From NCBI GenBank assembly GCA_021781535.1, contig JAJXWO010000034.1, positions 1 through 35,322 of the forward strand: a DNA stretch of 35,322 bases. The letters are read 5' to 3'. This stretch comes from Deltaproteobacteria bacterium (lineage in GTDB: Bacteria > Desulfobacterota > Desulfuromonadia > Geobacterales > Pseudopelobacteraceae). Below the pieces are notes generated by a model, which was not told the DNA's origin, searched no databases, and worked only from the letters and a program-made list of their open reading frames with translations. A program made the translations under genes and the position numbers. How positions within the stretch are numbered: the stretch's first letter is position 1; every line of letters starts with the position of its first letter. Positions 16,103-25,161 of this stretch are shown here, piece after piece.

Positions 16103-16852
16103 TCAAGGATCGCCCCTGCCGCAGGTCTGCTGCAAGAACTCCAGACTTTTAAGCTTTCTGGCGGAGTGACTTGCCAGCGTTTCATCCAGAAGGATACCGA
16201 TGAGGTGGAGCGGCTCCCCGTCACATGAAATATGCCCGAAGCGGCTGGTAGCTAAACAGGAACCCAAATGCTGGAGGGAAGTCGATGGTATCAGTTGACC
16301 GGTTGGGGCACAGAAGTGACATACCAGTTCCCCGCCATGCTGCATGAGCGCTCCCCGTTCGCCAAAGCTGGAACCGCAGCGACTGCATCCTTCCAGCGAC
16401 GGGCGGTACCCGAGAATATTGAGCAGATTGATTTCAAACATCCGGCGGTCGGCGTCGTCAACGTGGCCCGTATCCAAGTGTTCAAGATAGGCAGCCAGCA
16501 GACGGTACAGGCGTGGTAGCGGATGCCCTTCCGGAGTGAGACACTCGACGAGTTCACAGGCGTACAACCCGTGGGCAATTGCACCCAGTTCGCCGCGGAT
16601 CCCGGAATAGAGCGAGATAACATCAGCGCTCCGCAAAGAAGAAAGGCCGTCTTTATGACTGAGCTGGAGGTCAATCCGGGCAAACGTCTCCAAGGCTGGC
16701 CCGAAGCGCTTGCGGCTATTACGGGCTCCACGGGCAAAGCCTTTTAGCCGTCCATGTTCAAGCGTGAACAGCGACACGATCCGGTCGCTTTCACCATAGC
16801 TGGATGACGAAAGCACAAAGGCTTGCAGCTTTTCCAGATGCATGACGCTCAC
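16103..16852 (-). CDS. recO: DNA recombination/repair protein RecO
   Basis: The product is an N-terminal OB-fold (LEKLQAFVLSSSSYGESDRIVSLFT, with GRLKGFARGARNSRKRFG) plus a helical C-terminal domain with zinc-binding cysteines (CSRC about 65 residues after the mid-domain, then CHFC). RecO anneals DNA and helps load RecA with RecR. The GTG at 16852 is chosen because GGAG lies 5 nt upstream; the ATG at 16843 is the alternative and changes only three residues. It is divergent from mutS2, so two DNA-maintenance genes share a short intergenic region of about 90 bp, and its stop lies 67 bp upstream of hsp20. Confidence 0.88.
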   Translation of the reverse strand: MSVMHLEKLQAFVLSSSSYGESDRIVSLFTLEHGRLKGFARGARNSRKRFGPALETFARIDLQLSHKDGLSSLRSADVISLYSGIRGELGAIAHGLYACELVECLTPEGHPLPRLYRLLAAYLEHLDTGHVDDADRRMFEINLLNILGYRPSLEGCSRCGSSFGERGALMQHGGELVCHFCAPTGQLIPSTSLQHLGSCLATSRFGHISCDGEPLHLIGILLDETLASHSARKLKSLEFLQQTCGRGDP

Positions 16853-16941
16853 AGCAGCTCCGATGAGAATATGATGACGAGTCACAAAATTATGGTACAC
16901 TCAATTGCAATCACCCCATTTATACCACACAGGGTACCGAC

Positions 16942-19317
16942 ATGATAGCTTCTGAAACGCTTGCCAGGCTGGAATTTGACAAGCTTCTCTCCGAAATTTC
17001 CCGCCATGCCCACAGTCCCTGCACGGCTGAGCATATCGATTGCATACGGCCGCTCAATGATCTTCAGGCAATTGGCACCACATCAGGGCGAATCGGCGAA
17101 ATTCGCGCCCTTGATCGATCCGGCATTTCGCTTGCTTTCGGGCATTTTGAGGATATCCGCCCCTCTCTGGAACTTTTGCGGCCGGTCGGAGCGGTACTGG
17201 CCCCTCTCGAACTGCTCCAGTTTATTCCGGTGCTGCGGCTGTATGCCGACCTTGCCCGCCAATGTATGTACCGTGAAGACATTACCCTGCTGAAAACAAT
17301 TGAGCCGCAGTTGCGGAGTTTTCCCGACATTCTTGAACCGCTCGTTGCTTCTATTGATAGCGATGGCAGTATCATGGATTCCGCTTCAACGCTGCTCAGG
17401 GAGACTCGCCGCGCCAAACGGGGTCTGGCGGGACGAATCCGCAAAAAAATTGAGGAGATAATCCGCGACAGCGGTATTGAGAAGTTTCTGCAGGACGATT
17501 TTATTACGCAACGTTCCGGGCGCTGGGTCATTCCGGTACGCATGGACTCCAAGGGGATGGTCAAAGGGGTCGTGCACGATGTTTCCTCTTCAGGTGAAAC
17601 CGCTTTCATGGAACCGCTGGAGATTATTCCTTTCGTCAATGAGCTGGAAAATCTGACTGCGGAAGAGAGGGCAGAAGAAATCCGTATCTTGCGCCAGCTT
17701 TCACGCTGGATACGCGAAGATGCCGATCAGATTGCCGCCTGTTTTAATACGTTGCTGGAACTTGATCGGCTGAACAGTATGGCACGTTTTGCGGCCGAAT
17801 TTGATCTGGAACCGGCCAGGATTAATGAGAAGGGTGAACTGCGTCTCGTGGAGGCCCGCCACCCGTTGCTGCTCATGATGCAGAGACGGGGAATGCTGAA
17901 AAACGTTGAACCATTGGGACTTGAGTTGGGGGGGCCTGTGCCGGATTCCGCTTCCGTTATGGTTATTACCGGGCCTAACGCCGGAGGCAAAACCATCGCC
18001 CTCAAGACAGCCGGCATGCTGGCTCTCATGGCGCTTTCCGGCCTGCCGGTGCCTGCCGGACCGCGTTCAACCTTTCCGCTGCTCGATGCGCTTCTGGTTG
18101 ATATCGGTGATGAACAGTCCATCGAACAGAGCCATTCCACCTTTTCGGCCCATGCTGCCCGGATTACCGGCATTATCCGCCAGAGTGGCGTTTCCACACT
18201 GGTACTGCTGGACGAACTTGGGGCCGGCACCGAACCGCTGCAGGGGGCGGCAATCGCCTGTGGCGTTTTGCATGAACTCCAGCAGCAGGGGAGCATGGTG
18301 ATTGCAACGACACACCTGAGCGACATCATCGGTTTTGTCCATCAAACTCCCGGCATGATCAATGCCGGGATGGCGTTTGACGATGCCAGCTTCACGCCGC
18401 TCTACCGGCTTATCGTCGGTGAGCCGGGACAGTCGCATGCCGTGGAGATTGCGCGTCGTTTCGGGATGCCGGAGGGGGTGATCGCCTTTGCCCGTCAGAT
18501 GCTCGGCAATGCCGGCAGCGAGTTTGCGTCACTGCTGGCCGAACTGCGGCAGCGGCGGAACGATTATGAGACCCTGCTCAGATCTCTTGAAGCGCGTGAA
18601 CGCTCTCTTGACCAGCGGAGTGCGGAGCTTGACATGCGGGCGGAACATGTGATCCGGATCCGTAAAGAGGCGGCCGAAAAAGGGTGGAATGATGCCAAAG
18701 AATTGATTTCCGCAACGCGACGACGTACCAACGCACTCTTGGAGGAGTTGAAACGTGAAAAACGGAGTGAGATCGTCGAAGAGCTGCGTCAGGCCGAGAC
18801 GGTGTTGATTGCACAGCTGAAACCGCAGGCCGCATCGCCGGATCTGGTGCCGCTGACATCGGTTACGCAGGGTGACGCTGTTCATATCGGTTCTCTGGGG
18901 TATGATGGTGTTGTGCTATCGATGGATGGCCGCCATGACAAGGCGCGGGTGAGAGCCGGGCGGATGGAGCTGGACGTGCCGTTGACGGATTTGTTCAAAG
19001 CCCGGAGCGCTGAGGGACGAAGCGCAAAAAAAGGCTCCGCCGCTTCCTGGAAAGTGGATATTATTGAGTGCGAACAGCGAGAGCTGAAGGTAATCGGGCT
19101 GCGGGTGGACGAGGCGTTGACAGAGCTGGAACCGTTTATCAACCACGCTGCAGCAGCCGGCCTGCGCGAAGTACGGGTCATTCACGGAATCGGCAGTGGC
19201 CGACTGCGGGACGCCGTGCGGGAAGAGCTTGAGCGGCATCCGCTGGTCGATGGTTATCGGCCGGGCGAACCGCACGAAGGCCGGGATGGTGCCACAATAG
19301 TTGCGTTGAGGTCTTAA
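16942..19317 (+). CDS. mutS2: Endonuclease MutS2
   Basis: A 791-residue protein with the MutS core and ATPase. Walker A is GPNAGGKT (residues 344-351), followed by DEQSIEQSHSTFSAHAARI, Walker B LLDELGAGTEP and the ATTH switch. A coiled-coil segment of about 110 residues follows (around 530-630), then the C-terminal Smr nuclease domain (about 715-791) with the signature EVRVIHGIGSGRLRDAV. MutS2 lacks the mismatch-recognition domain and acts on recombination intermediates, and in some bacteria on stalled or collided ribosomes. Length and domain order are complete. The start has only a weak AGGG site. The next gene starts 28 bp after its stop, so they may be cotranscribed. Confidence 0.95.
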   Translation: MIASETLARLEFDKLLSEISRHAHSPCTAEHIDCIRPLNDLQAIGTTSGRIGEIRALDRSGISLAFGHFEDIRPSLELLRPVGAVLAPLELLQFIPVLRLYADLARQCMYREDITLLKTIEPQLRSFPDILEPLVASIDSDGSIMDSASTLLRETRRAKRGLAGRIRKKIEEIIRDSGIEKFLQDDFITQRSGRWVIPVRMDSKGMVKGVVHDVSSSGETAFMEPLEIIPFVNELENLTAEERAEEIRILRQLSRWIREDADQIAACFNTLLELDRLNSMARFAAEFDLEPARINEKGELRLVEARHPLLLMMQRRGMLKNVEPLGLELGGPVPDSASVMVITGPNAGGKTIALKTAGMLALMALSGLPVPAGPRSTFPLLDALLVDIGDEQSIEQSHSTFSAHAARITGIIRQSGVSTLVLLDELGAGTEPLQGAAIACGVLHELQQQGSMVIATTHLSDIIGFVHQTPGMINAGMAFDDASFTPLYRLIVGEPGQSHAVEIARRFGMPEGVIAFARQMLGNAGSEFASLLAELRQRRNDYETLLRSLEARERSLDQRSAELDMRAEHVIRIRKEAAEKGWNDAKELISATRRRTNALLEELKREKRSEIVEELRQAETVLIAQLKPQAASPDLVPLTSVTQGDAVHIGSLGYDGVVLSMDGRHDKARVRAGRMELDVPLTDLFKARSAEGRSAKKGSAASWKVDIIECEQRELKVIGLRVDEALTELEPFINHAAAAGLREVRVIHGIGSGRLRDAVREELERHPLVDGYRPGEPHEGRDGATIVALRS

Positions 19318-19345
19318 TATATGCGGACAAATTGATGGGGGGATT

Positions 19346-21274
19346 ATGCCGAACTTTAAAATTGGTGAGCTTCTGATTCATGCCAGATTGATCAGCCAGG
19401 AACAGTTTGAGCAGGCGCTTGAGATGCAGCAGATAAGCCCTGCACAGCCTATCGGGCAGATCCTGTGCCAGATGGGCTTTCTGAAAGCGAAAGATCTGGG
19501 ATATGTTCTTGATCATAATAATAAACGCCTCAAGCTGGGAGAAATCCTGGTCTCGCAGAACCTGATCAATGAGGAACGGCTTAATAATGCGCTTCAAATC
19601 AGTAAAACCGAAAAGATTCCGCTTGGCCGGGCGCTCATACGGCAGCGTCTGCTTGAAGAAGAACAGGTTGCACGCGCAATCGCCATGCAGCACGACCTGA
19701 AATTTGTCAATCTTTCCGGCATAAGGTTTGAGCCGACATTGTCCGGTTTCATTAATGCCACCTATGCGCAGCGTCTCCGTATTGTACCGATTCGGTGCCG
19801 GGATAATGTCTTGTCGATTGCCATGGCATATCCACTGCAGCGGGAAGAGCTCTTGCAGCTTGAAAGTTGTTGCAAAATGGCTATTGATCCGGTTATTTCC
19901 AAAGAAAGTGATATTTTTATCGCCCAGCAGAAGGTGTTCAAGCTGAGCGGTTCTCCCGATCTTGAAGAGCTTGGTGTTGAACTGTCCGAAGATCAGATCC
20001 GTGACAGTGGCAAATCAAAGTATGTAAGTGATTTTATCAGTGCAGATGTAGAATTCCTGGTGAAAAAGGTTATCACTGCCGGTATCATGAAAGGGGCCAG
20101 CGATATCCACCTGGAATCCACCGAACAGGGAATGCATATCCGTTATCGCCTTGACGGAATTCTGCAGACCATCGAGATGGGGGCTACTGATGCGTTGATC
20201 AGTACCCATGCACGGCAGATGGTTTCCAAGGTTAAAATCATGTGCGATATGGATATTGCGGAGCGTCGCCGTCCCCAGGACAGCAGCTTCAAAATGAATG
20301 TTTCCAAGGATGGCAAGCTGCGCAGCGTCGATTTTCGTGTCTCCACCATCCCGACCCAGTTTGGGGAAAACGTGGTGATCCGAATCCTGGATAAACGCAG
20401 TAGCGGCATCACCCTGGAATCGTTGGGATATTTTCCCGAAGATATTGCCGCGCTTTACAAGGCACTTGAAAAACCGACCGGCATCTTTCTGGTGACCGGC
20501 CCCACCGGTTCCGGAAAATCATCTACCCTCTATGCCGCGCTCTCGCGCATCAATTCTCCCGGCGTCAAGACTCTCACTATTGAAGATCCGATAGAATACG
20601 GTATCGAAGGGATAATCCAGACGGAGGTCAACGAGGTTATCGGCAACACCTTTGCCCGTCTGTTACGTGCCTTTTTACGCCAGGACCCGGACAACATCAT
20701 GGTGGGCGAAATCCGCGACCTGGAAACTGCTACCATCTCCATGCGGGCTGCATTGACCGGTCACACCGTGCTGTCGACCCTGCACACCAACGATGCAACC
20801 AGCGCCGTTGAACGCATGATTGACATGGGGGTCGAACCGGGGTTGATCTCCACGACACTGCGCGGTGTTCTGGCACAACGGCTGGTGCGCCGCATCTGTA
20901 CCGCATGCAAGGTGACTTATACTCCTTCCGGATTGCTGCGCTCGGAGTTCGGCATCCCGGCCGACAGCGGCATGGCGTTTATCCAAGGTAAAGGGTGTCC
21001 TGACTGCAATTATACCGGTTTCAGCGGGCGTTTGCCCATCGTCGAACTTTGGATTCCAAACCGTGAAGAGCTGCTGATTATCAACCGCCGTCCCGACAAT
21101 CAATCTTTTCGTACGGCCGTTTTTTCTGTCCCCGGACGATTGACCATGATCGAGAGTGGTTTTCGCAGGGTGCAGGCCGGAGAAACCACGTTGGAAGAGC
21201 TGCTGAGAGTTGTGCCTTATGAGCAGATTGAGGCCGGCCGGGGTAAGATTGCCGATCTGTTTGCGATGCCATGA
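19346..21274 (+). CDS. PilB/GspE-type secretion ATPase with MshEN-like N-terminal repeats
   Basis: GGGGGG sits 5 nt before the ATG. The 642-residue protein starts with repeated units of the type (K/R)-x-G-x-x-L...LI...AL at about residues 5-60 and 63-130, which is the MshEN pattern known to bind c-di-GMP in several type II/IV ATPases. The motor domain has Walker A GPTGSGKSS (385-393), an Asp box EDPIEYG, Walker B IMVGEIRD (451-458), the His box LTGHTVLSTLHTND, and a zinc-type CTAC...CPDC pair. The C-terminus runs on after the ATPase for about 70 residues. It powers pilus assembly or type II secretion at the inner membrane. No pil or gsp partners lie nearby, so the exact machine is unknown and I give no symbol. 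Confidence 0.85.
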   Translation: MPNFKIGELLIHARLISQEQFEQALEMQQISPAQPIGQILCQMGFLKAKDLGYVLDHNNKRLKLGEILVSQNLINEERLNNALQISKTEKIPLGRALIRQRLLEEEQVARAIAMQHDLKFVNLSGIRFEPTLSGFINATYAQRLRIVPIRCRDNVLSIAMAYPLQREELLQLESCCKMAIDPVISKESDIFIAQQKVFKLSGSPDLEELGVELSEDQIRDSGKSKYVSDFISADVEFLVKKVITAGIMKGASDIHLESTEQGMHIRYRLDGILQTIEMGATDALISTHARQMVSKVKIMCDMDIAERRRPQDSSFKMNVSKDGKLRSVDFRVSTIPTQFGENVVIRILDKRSSGITLESLGYFPEDIAALYKALEKPTGIFLVTGPTGSGKSSTLYAALSRINSPGVKTLTIEDPIEYGIEGIIQTEVNEVIGNTFARLLRAFLRQDPDNIMVGEIRDLETATISMRAALTGHTVLSTLHTNDATSAVERMIDMGVEPGLISTTLRGVLAQRLVRRICTACKVTYTPSGLLRSEFGIPADSGMAFIQGKGCPDCNYTGFSGRLPIVELWIPNREELLIINRRPDNQSFRTAVFSVPGRLTMIESGFRRVQAGETTLEELLRVVPYEQIEAGRGKIADLFAMP

Positions 21275-21471
21275 GAGTGCTTAGTTTAGCAGATGTGATC
21301 ATAGTTTAACTCGTTGCCTTTGGACTATATTGGTGTTAATTTATCTCGGCTGAGTCTCGGTCTCTCGGGTTATTGCCCGATATTTCCGGTTCAATCCACG
21401 CACAAAACGGTTGCCAGCCAACGATTGCTGCCCACACGTATACACAATTTCTGATAGACGGGTGATCCACT

Positions 21472-22797
21472 GTGAAGGAACGGGCTTTGCGTGACAAGGA
21501 ACAACAGCTCCAGGCGGTTCTTGATATATCCCAGGCCGGGATATTCATGACGAATGCCAACAGATGGACCATTTCATATGCCAACAACCGGATGGCAGAA
21601 TTGTTTGGTTGTACCCTTCCTGATCTTAACGGCTCCGCTTTTATTGATTATATCCATCCCGCCGAAATCGAAAGTGCCAAGCTCAATATGCACATGATGG
21701 TTACGGGAGAAGCCGATCAGATCAAGGTGGAGCGCCGGTTTATCCGCGGGGATGGAAGTGAATTCTGGGGGGCATTTACTGCACGGGCTCTTGTGAAGGG
21801 AGATGGCACTCTTCAGGGTGTCATGGTATCCATTTACGACAATACGGAACTCCGGAAAACGGAACAGACACTGAGCATTGTTGAAAACAACTATTGGGAA
21901 ATATTCAACGCTACAAATGACGCCGTGTTCGTGCATGATGGGTATACCGGCGCTATCGTTGAGGCGAATAAGGCGGTTGAGAAACTGTACGGATACTCCC
22001 GCGAAGAAATATTCATCATGAACGTTCATGATTTCAGCTCCGGTGAACCTCCCTATTCATTGGATGAGGCGATCAGCTGGATCAGGAAGGCTTCGGAAGA
22101 GGGCCCACAGTCGTATGAATGGCTCGGCAAGAAGAGCAGCGGAGAGCTGTTCTGGGCAGAAGTGTCGCTGACTTCGTCACATATAGGCGGAGAAGGACGT
22201 GTTCTGTCGGTTATCAGAGACATTAGCGATCGCAAGGAGATTGAGAAAAAACTCCAGTATCTCAGTTCTCACGACTCCTTGACCGGATTGTACAACCGAT
22301 CATTCTTTGAGACGGAGTTCGAGCGCAGTGCAAAAGGGAGAAAGTACCCGGTCAGTGTTCTCGTTGCAGACCTTGACGGTCTCAAGTCGGTGAATGATAC
22401 CCATGGTCATGAGGCTGGAGATGCGTTGATTAAATCGGCAGCAAAAATCCTGTGCTGTGTGTTCAGGTCTGAAGATTGTGTGGCGCGTGTCGGTGGCGAT
22501 GAATTTGTTGTGTTATTGCCAGAGTCGGATGAAAAAATTGCCTTTGCGTTGCAAAGCCGCATCCGCGAAGCAGAACAGCGCCTGAACAGTGAAAGCGGAG
22601 TGGTTCAGGTGCGGCTTTCCCTGGGAAGTGCAACAGCGTATCTGCCCGGCGAGATGAAAGATCTTATAAATAAGGCTGATATGCGGATGTATGAAGATAA
22701 ATCCACCTATAAACAGAGTGGCAACCTGCTGAGTTCCTACTGCTCCCCGGCAGACTATCAGTTGGATGAAACGGTTTCCCTGTCAGGGAACCTTTGA
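21472..22797 (+). CDS. PAS-PAS-GGDEF diguanylate cyclase
   Basis: A 441-residue soluble signalling enzyme. PAS domains span about 8-125 and 130-260. The GGDEF domain (about 265-425) contains SHDSLTGLYNR, DLDGLKSVNDTHGHEAGD and an intact GGDEF (341-345). The RSED five residues before it is a full inhibitory I-site. It should make c-di-GMP from GTP and be product-inhibited. The start is an unusual GTG without a clear ribosome-binding site; an in-frame stop lies three codons upstream, so no longer start is possible. The N-terminus opens directly on a helix (KERALRDKEQQLQ) of the kind that normally links to an upstream sensor or membrane part, so an N-terminal loss is possible. It lies 197 bp downstream of the MshEN-type ATPase gene. 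Confidence 0.87.
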   Translation: MKERALRDKEQQLQAVLDISQAGIFMTNANRWTISYANNRMAELFGCTLPDLNGSAFIDYIHPAEIESAKLNMHMMVTGEADQIKVERRFIRGDGSEFWGAFTARALVKGDGTLQGVMVSIYDNTELRKTEQTLSIVENNYWEIFNATNDAVFVHDGYTGAIVEANKAVEKLYGYSREEIFIMNVHDFSSGEPPYSLDEAISWIRKASEEGPQSYEWLGKKSSGELFWAEVSLTSSHIGGEGRVLSVIRDISDRKEIEKKLQYLSSHDSLTGLYNRSFFETEFERSAKGRKYPVSVLVADLDGLKSVNDTHGHEAGDALIKSAAKILCCVFRSEDCVARVGGDEFVVLLPESDEKIAFALQSRIREAEQRLNSESGVVQVRLSLGSATAYLPGEMKDLINKADMRMYEDKSTYKQSGNLLSSYCSPADYQLDETVSLSGNL

Positions 22798-22879
22798 CCT
22801 GAGTTTTACCGAATCACTGAGCAATACATTACGAAGAAAACCTGTGGACTGTACAAAAAAATCTGGGCCGCACGTATTT

Positions 22880-24988
22880 TTATTTCAACTCCCACGCCGT
22901 CAACTCTGCAACCGTATGCTGAAACTTTCTTCTCGTTTCGCGGATTACAAACGGAACATCCCGGGGATTGCCAACCAGTGTAAAGCGCTTCGCTAAAGCA
23001 GCTTTTAATCCATCCAGTGACCAGACCGGCTCACCTGCTTCCCGGTATCCCCCAAGCCACTCTTCTTTTTTCGTGTACTCTTCCAGCCAGGTATATGGCG
23101 AGGTCAGCACGAGGAGACCGCCCGGATTCATTCGTTCATGGATTGAAGCCAGAAATGTGCGAGGTGAATAGAGCCGGTCGATCAGGTTTGCGGCCAGAAT
23201 CAGGTCATAGCCGCTGAATTTTTCCGGCAGGTTGCAGGCGTCGCCCTGGAAAAATTGTACCCGGTCGCGCACGCTATCCAGCCCCAGTGCCGTAAGGGTT
23301 GTTTCATGAAACGAGACGATTTCGCCTTCTTCCGGCAGTGCATAGCGGAGATACCCATCTTCCTGCATCCGGGCAGCAAGGCGGAAGAAGCGGGTGGAAA
23401 AGTCCAGTCCGGTCACCAGCTTGAACCCTCCTTGCGCCAGCTCAAATGACGATCTCCCCAAAGCACAACCAAGGTCAAGGGCATGCCCTCTCGTGCGCCC
23501 CTGCATCAGTTCCAGGCAGATGGCGGCACAGGTTTTTGGAAAATTGGCCACGTCATAATGGTCCGGTCCGTAGTGGGCGTCGCAGTACTGGGCCGTCAGG
23601 GCGTCGCTTTCGTACTGGTCGTCGTGGATGACGATTGGCACGGCGCTTTCCACATAGCGGAACCCGGCGTGCTGGAAAAAGTGCCGCCGGAAGGCGTAGC
23701 GGGAATCCCGCGTGGCTTCATTGCCGGTGGAGATCCAGGAACCACCCTTAATGAGGTTGTGGAGGGTGTCGAAGGTCGGGGTCGAGAAGTCATCGTACCA
23801 TGGATGAATCTCGAAGCCGTGGAACGGGTAAATCGGGGTCTCGGTCCACTGCCAGACGTTGCCGAGCACGTCGAAGAAGTCGCCGGTTTTGAAGCGGTCG
23901 ATCGGACAGGAGGAGGCCCAGTATTCGAGGTTGATGTTGCCGGGAGCTTTGTCCCACCAGGGCTGGTCCGGGATGGCGCAGATGTCGCGCAGCCGGTTCC
24001 ACTCGTCCTCGCTCGGCAGGCGGATCGGCGCTCCGGTCTGGGCCGACTTCCAGTTGCAGAATGCCTTGGCTTCAAGGTAGTTCACTTCCACCGGCCAGTT
24101 CCAGGGGAGGGCGATTTCGCTGGCCATAGTGCGCAGCTTCCATTCTTCACCGGCCTTGATCCAGAAAAGCGGACACTCCGCCTGTTTGAACTCACGCCAG
24201 TGCCACCCCTCCTCGGTCCACCACTTCTGTTCGCGATAGCCGTCCGCCTCGACAAACTCCAGGAATTCCCGGTTGGAGGTGAGGTACTCTGCCGCCTTGA
24301 AACCCGATACTTCGGCGGTGTGCATTCCGTACTCGTTATCCCAACCGTAGAGCGGGTGATCCTTTGATTTGCCAAGAGCGACACTGCCTCCGGCAACAGG
24401 AAGAAGCCGGTTTGCGGGGGGCTCGCCCGTGTCGGTACAGATCTCCCACAAAGGGAGCTGCTGTACCTGGTCGATGGGAAGCTGGCGGATCAGCACCGAC
24501 GAAGTTTCCAGATGGATGCGCTGATGCTCGATTCCCATCATAATTCCCCAGAACGGGTTCTCCCACGTGATGGGGAGATTGAGCGGCAGCCGCCGGATCA
24601 GTCCGTCAATCAGAGAACGTACCTGGTCGCGGTACTCCTTCACCTGGTGGCGGGTGGGCCAGTCGTAATGGGCTTCATTCAGGTCGTCCCAGGACATCTC
24701 GTCCACCCCCACGGCAAACAGGGACTCCAATTGAGGGTTGATGCGTTCGTCGATGACCCGGGCAATGGTCAGCTTGTTGACATAGAAGCTGGCGGTGTGG
24801 CCGAAGTAAAAAATCAGCGGGTGGCGCAGTCGGTCGGCCCGCAAGTAAAAAGTATCGTCGTATTTGAGTGAATCGTACAGTTGTTCGTCAATGTCGAAGG
24901 TGGCGTGGAAATACTCCAGAATCTCGGCCCGCTTCTGTTCCGGGTTGTCTCCGGTAAGGATGGTGGTATGTGTTTTACGCAGTTCCAT
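22880..24988 (-). CDS. ovoA: 5-histidylcysteine sulfoxide synthase fused to a methyltransferase (ovothiol synthesis)
   Basis: A 702-residue protein matching OvoA from end to end. The N-terminal DinB-like domain has the three iron-ligand histidines in the EgtB pattern: His64 in YFGHTASFY, then His155 and His159 in IEHQRIHLE. The formylglycine-generating-enzyme (sulfatase-modifying) domain follows, with GSVALGKSKDHPLYGWDNEYG and LIKGGSWISTG. The C-terminal methyltransferase begins at about residue 501 with the SAM motif LDLGCALGRSS. OvoA joins cysteine to the imidazole C5 of histidine using O2; its methyltransferase part is thought to N-methylate the product to ovothiol A. The lyase OvoB is not adjacent. 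AGGAG 7 nt before the ATG supports the start. It is divergent from metH. Confidence 0.93.
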   Translation of the reverse strand: MELRKTHTTILTGDNPEQKRAEILEYFHATFDIDEQLYDSLKYDDTFYLRADRLRHPLIFYFGHTASFYVNKLTIARVIDERINPQLESLFAVGVDEMSWDDLNEAHYDWPTRHQVKEYRDQVRSLIDGLIRRLPLNLPITWENPFWGIMMGIEHQRIHLETSSVLIRQLPIDQVQQLPLWEICTDTGEPPANRLLPVAGGSVALGKSKDHPLYGWDNEYGMHTAEVSGFKAAEYLTSNREFLEFVEADGYREQKWWTEEGWHWREFKQAECPLFWIKAGEEWKLRTMASEIALPWNWPVEVNYLEAKAFCNWKSAQTGAPIRLPSEDEWNRLRDICAIPDQPWWDKAPGNINLEYWASSCPIDRFKTGDFFDVLGNVWQWTETPIYPFHGFEIHPWYDDFSTPTFDTLHNLIKGGSWISTGNEATRDSRYAFRRHFFQHAGFRYVESAVPIVIHDDQYESDALTAQYCDAHYGPDHYDVANFPKTCAAICLELMQGRTRGHALDLGCALGRSSFELAQGGFKLVTGLDFSTRFFRLAARMQEDGYLRYALPEEGEIVSFHETTLTALGLDSVRDRVQFFQGDACNLPEKFSGYDLILAANLIDRLYSPRTFLASIHERMNPGGLLVLTSPYTWLEEYTKKEEWLGGYREAGEPVWSLDGLKAALAKRFTLVGNPRDVPFVIRETRRKFQHTVAELTAWELK

Positions 24989-25037
24989 GACGACTCTCCT
25001 GTGCGCCCGGCCGTGTGTCTATTACGATCAGGCACCC

Positions 25038-25066
25038 ATTATACTCGAATATTATACAACAAACAA
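25038..25066 (-). promoter_or_regulatory. Sigma70-type promoter for ovoA
   Basis: On the minus strand TTGTTT (25061-25066) and a consensus TATAAT (25038-25043) are separated by 17 bp. The predicted start is about 40 nt before the ovoA ATG. A second TATAAT lies 13 bp upstream, inside the spacer. Confidence 0.6.
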
Positions 25067-25161
25067 ATGCAGAGCATTTAATTCTGTGACAGCCGCTTTC
25101 AGAGTATGTATATATTACCGTCGTTGAGCGGTTTGACAAGACAATGGAGGAATTTACTCAG

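Noticed and set aside
23483..24367. Open frame of 294 codons opposite ovoA
   Set aside because: It has no recognisable domain and lies in the GC-rich ovoA coding strand's complement; ovoA is fully supported by its motifs.
25021..25161. Cobalamin or SAM riboswitch upstream of metH
   Set aside because: Only about 140-170 bp separate metH from ovoA, and I see no B12-box or SAM-box core; an ovoA promoter accounts for part of it.
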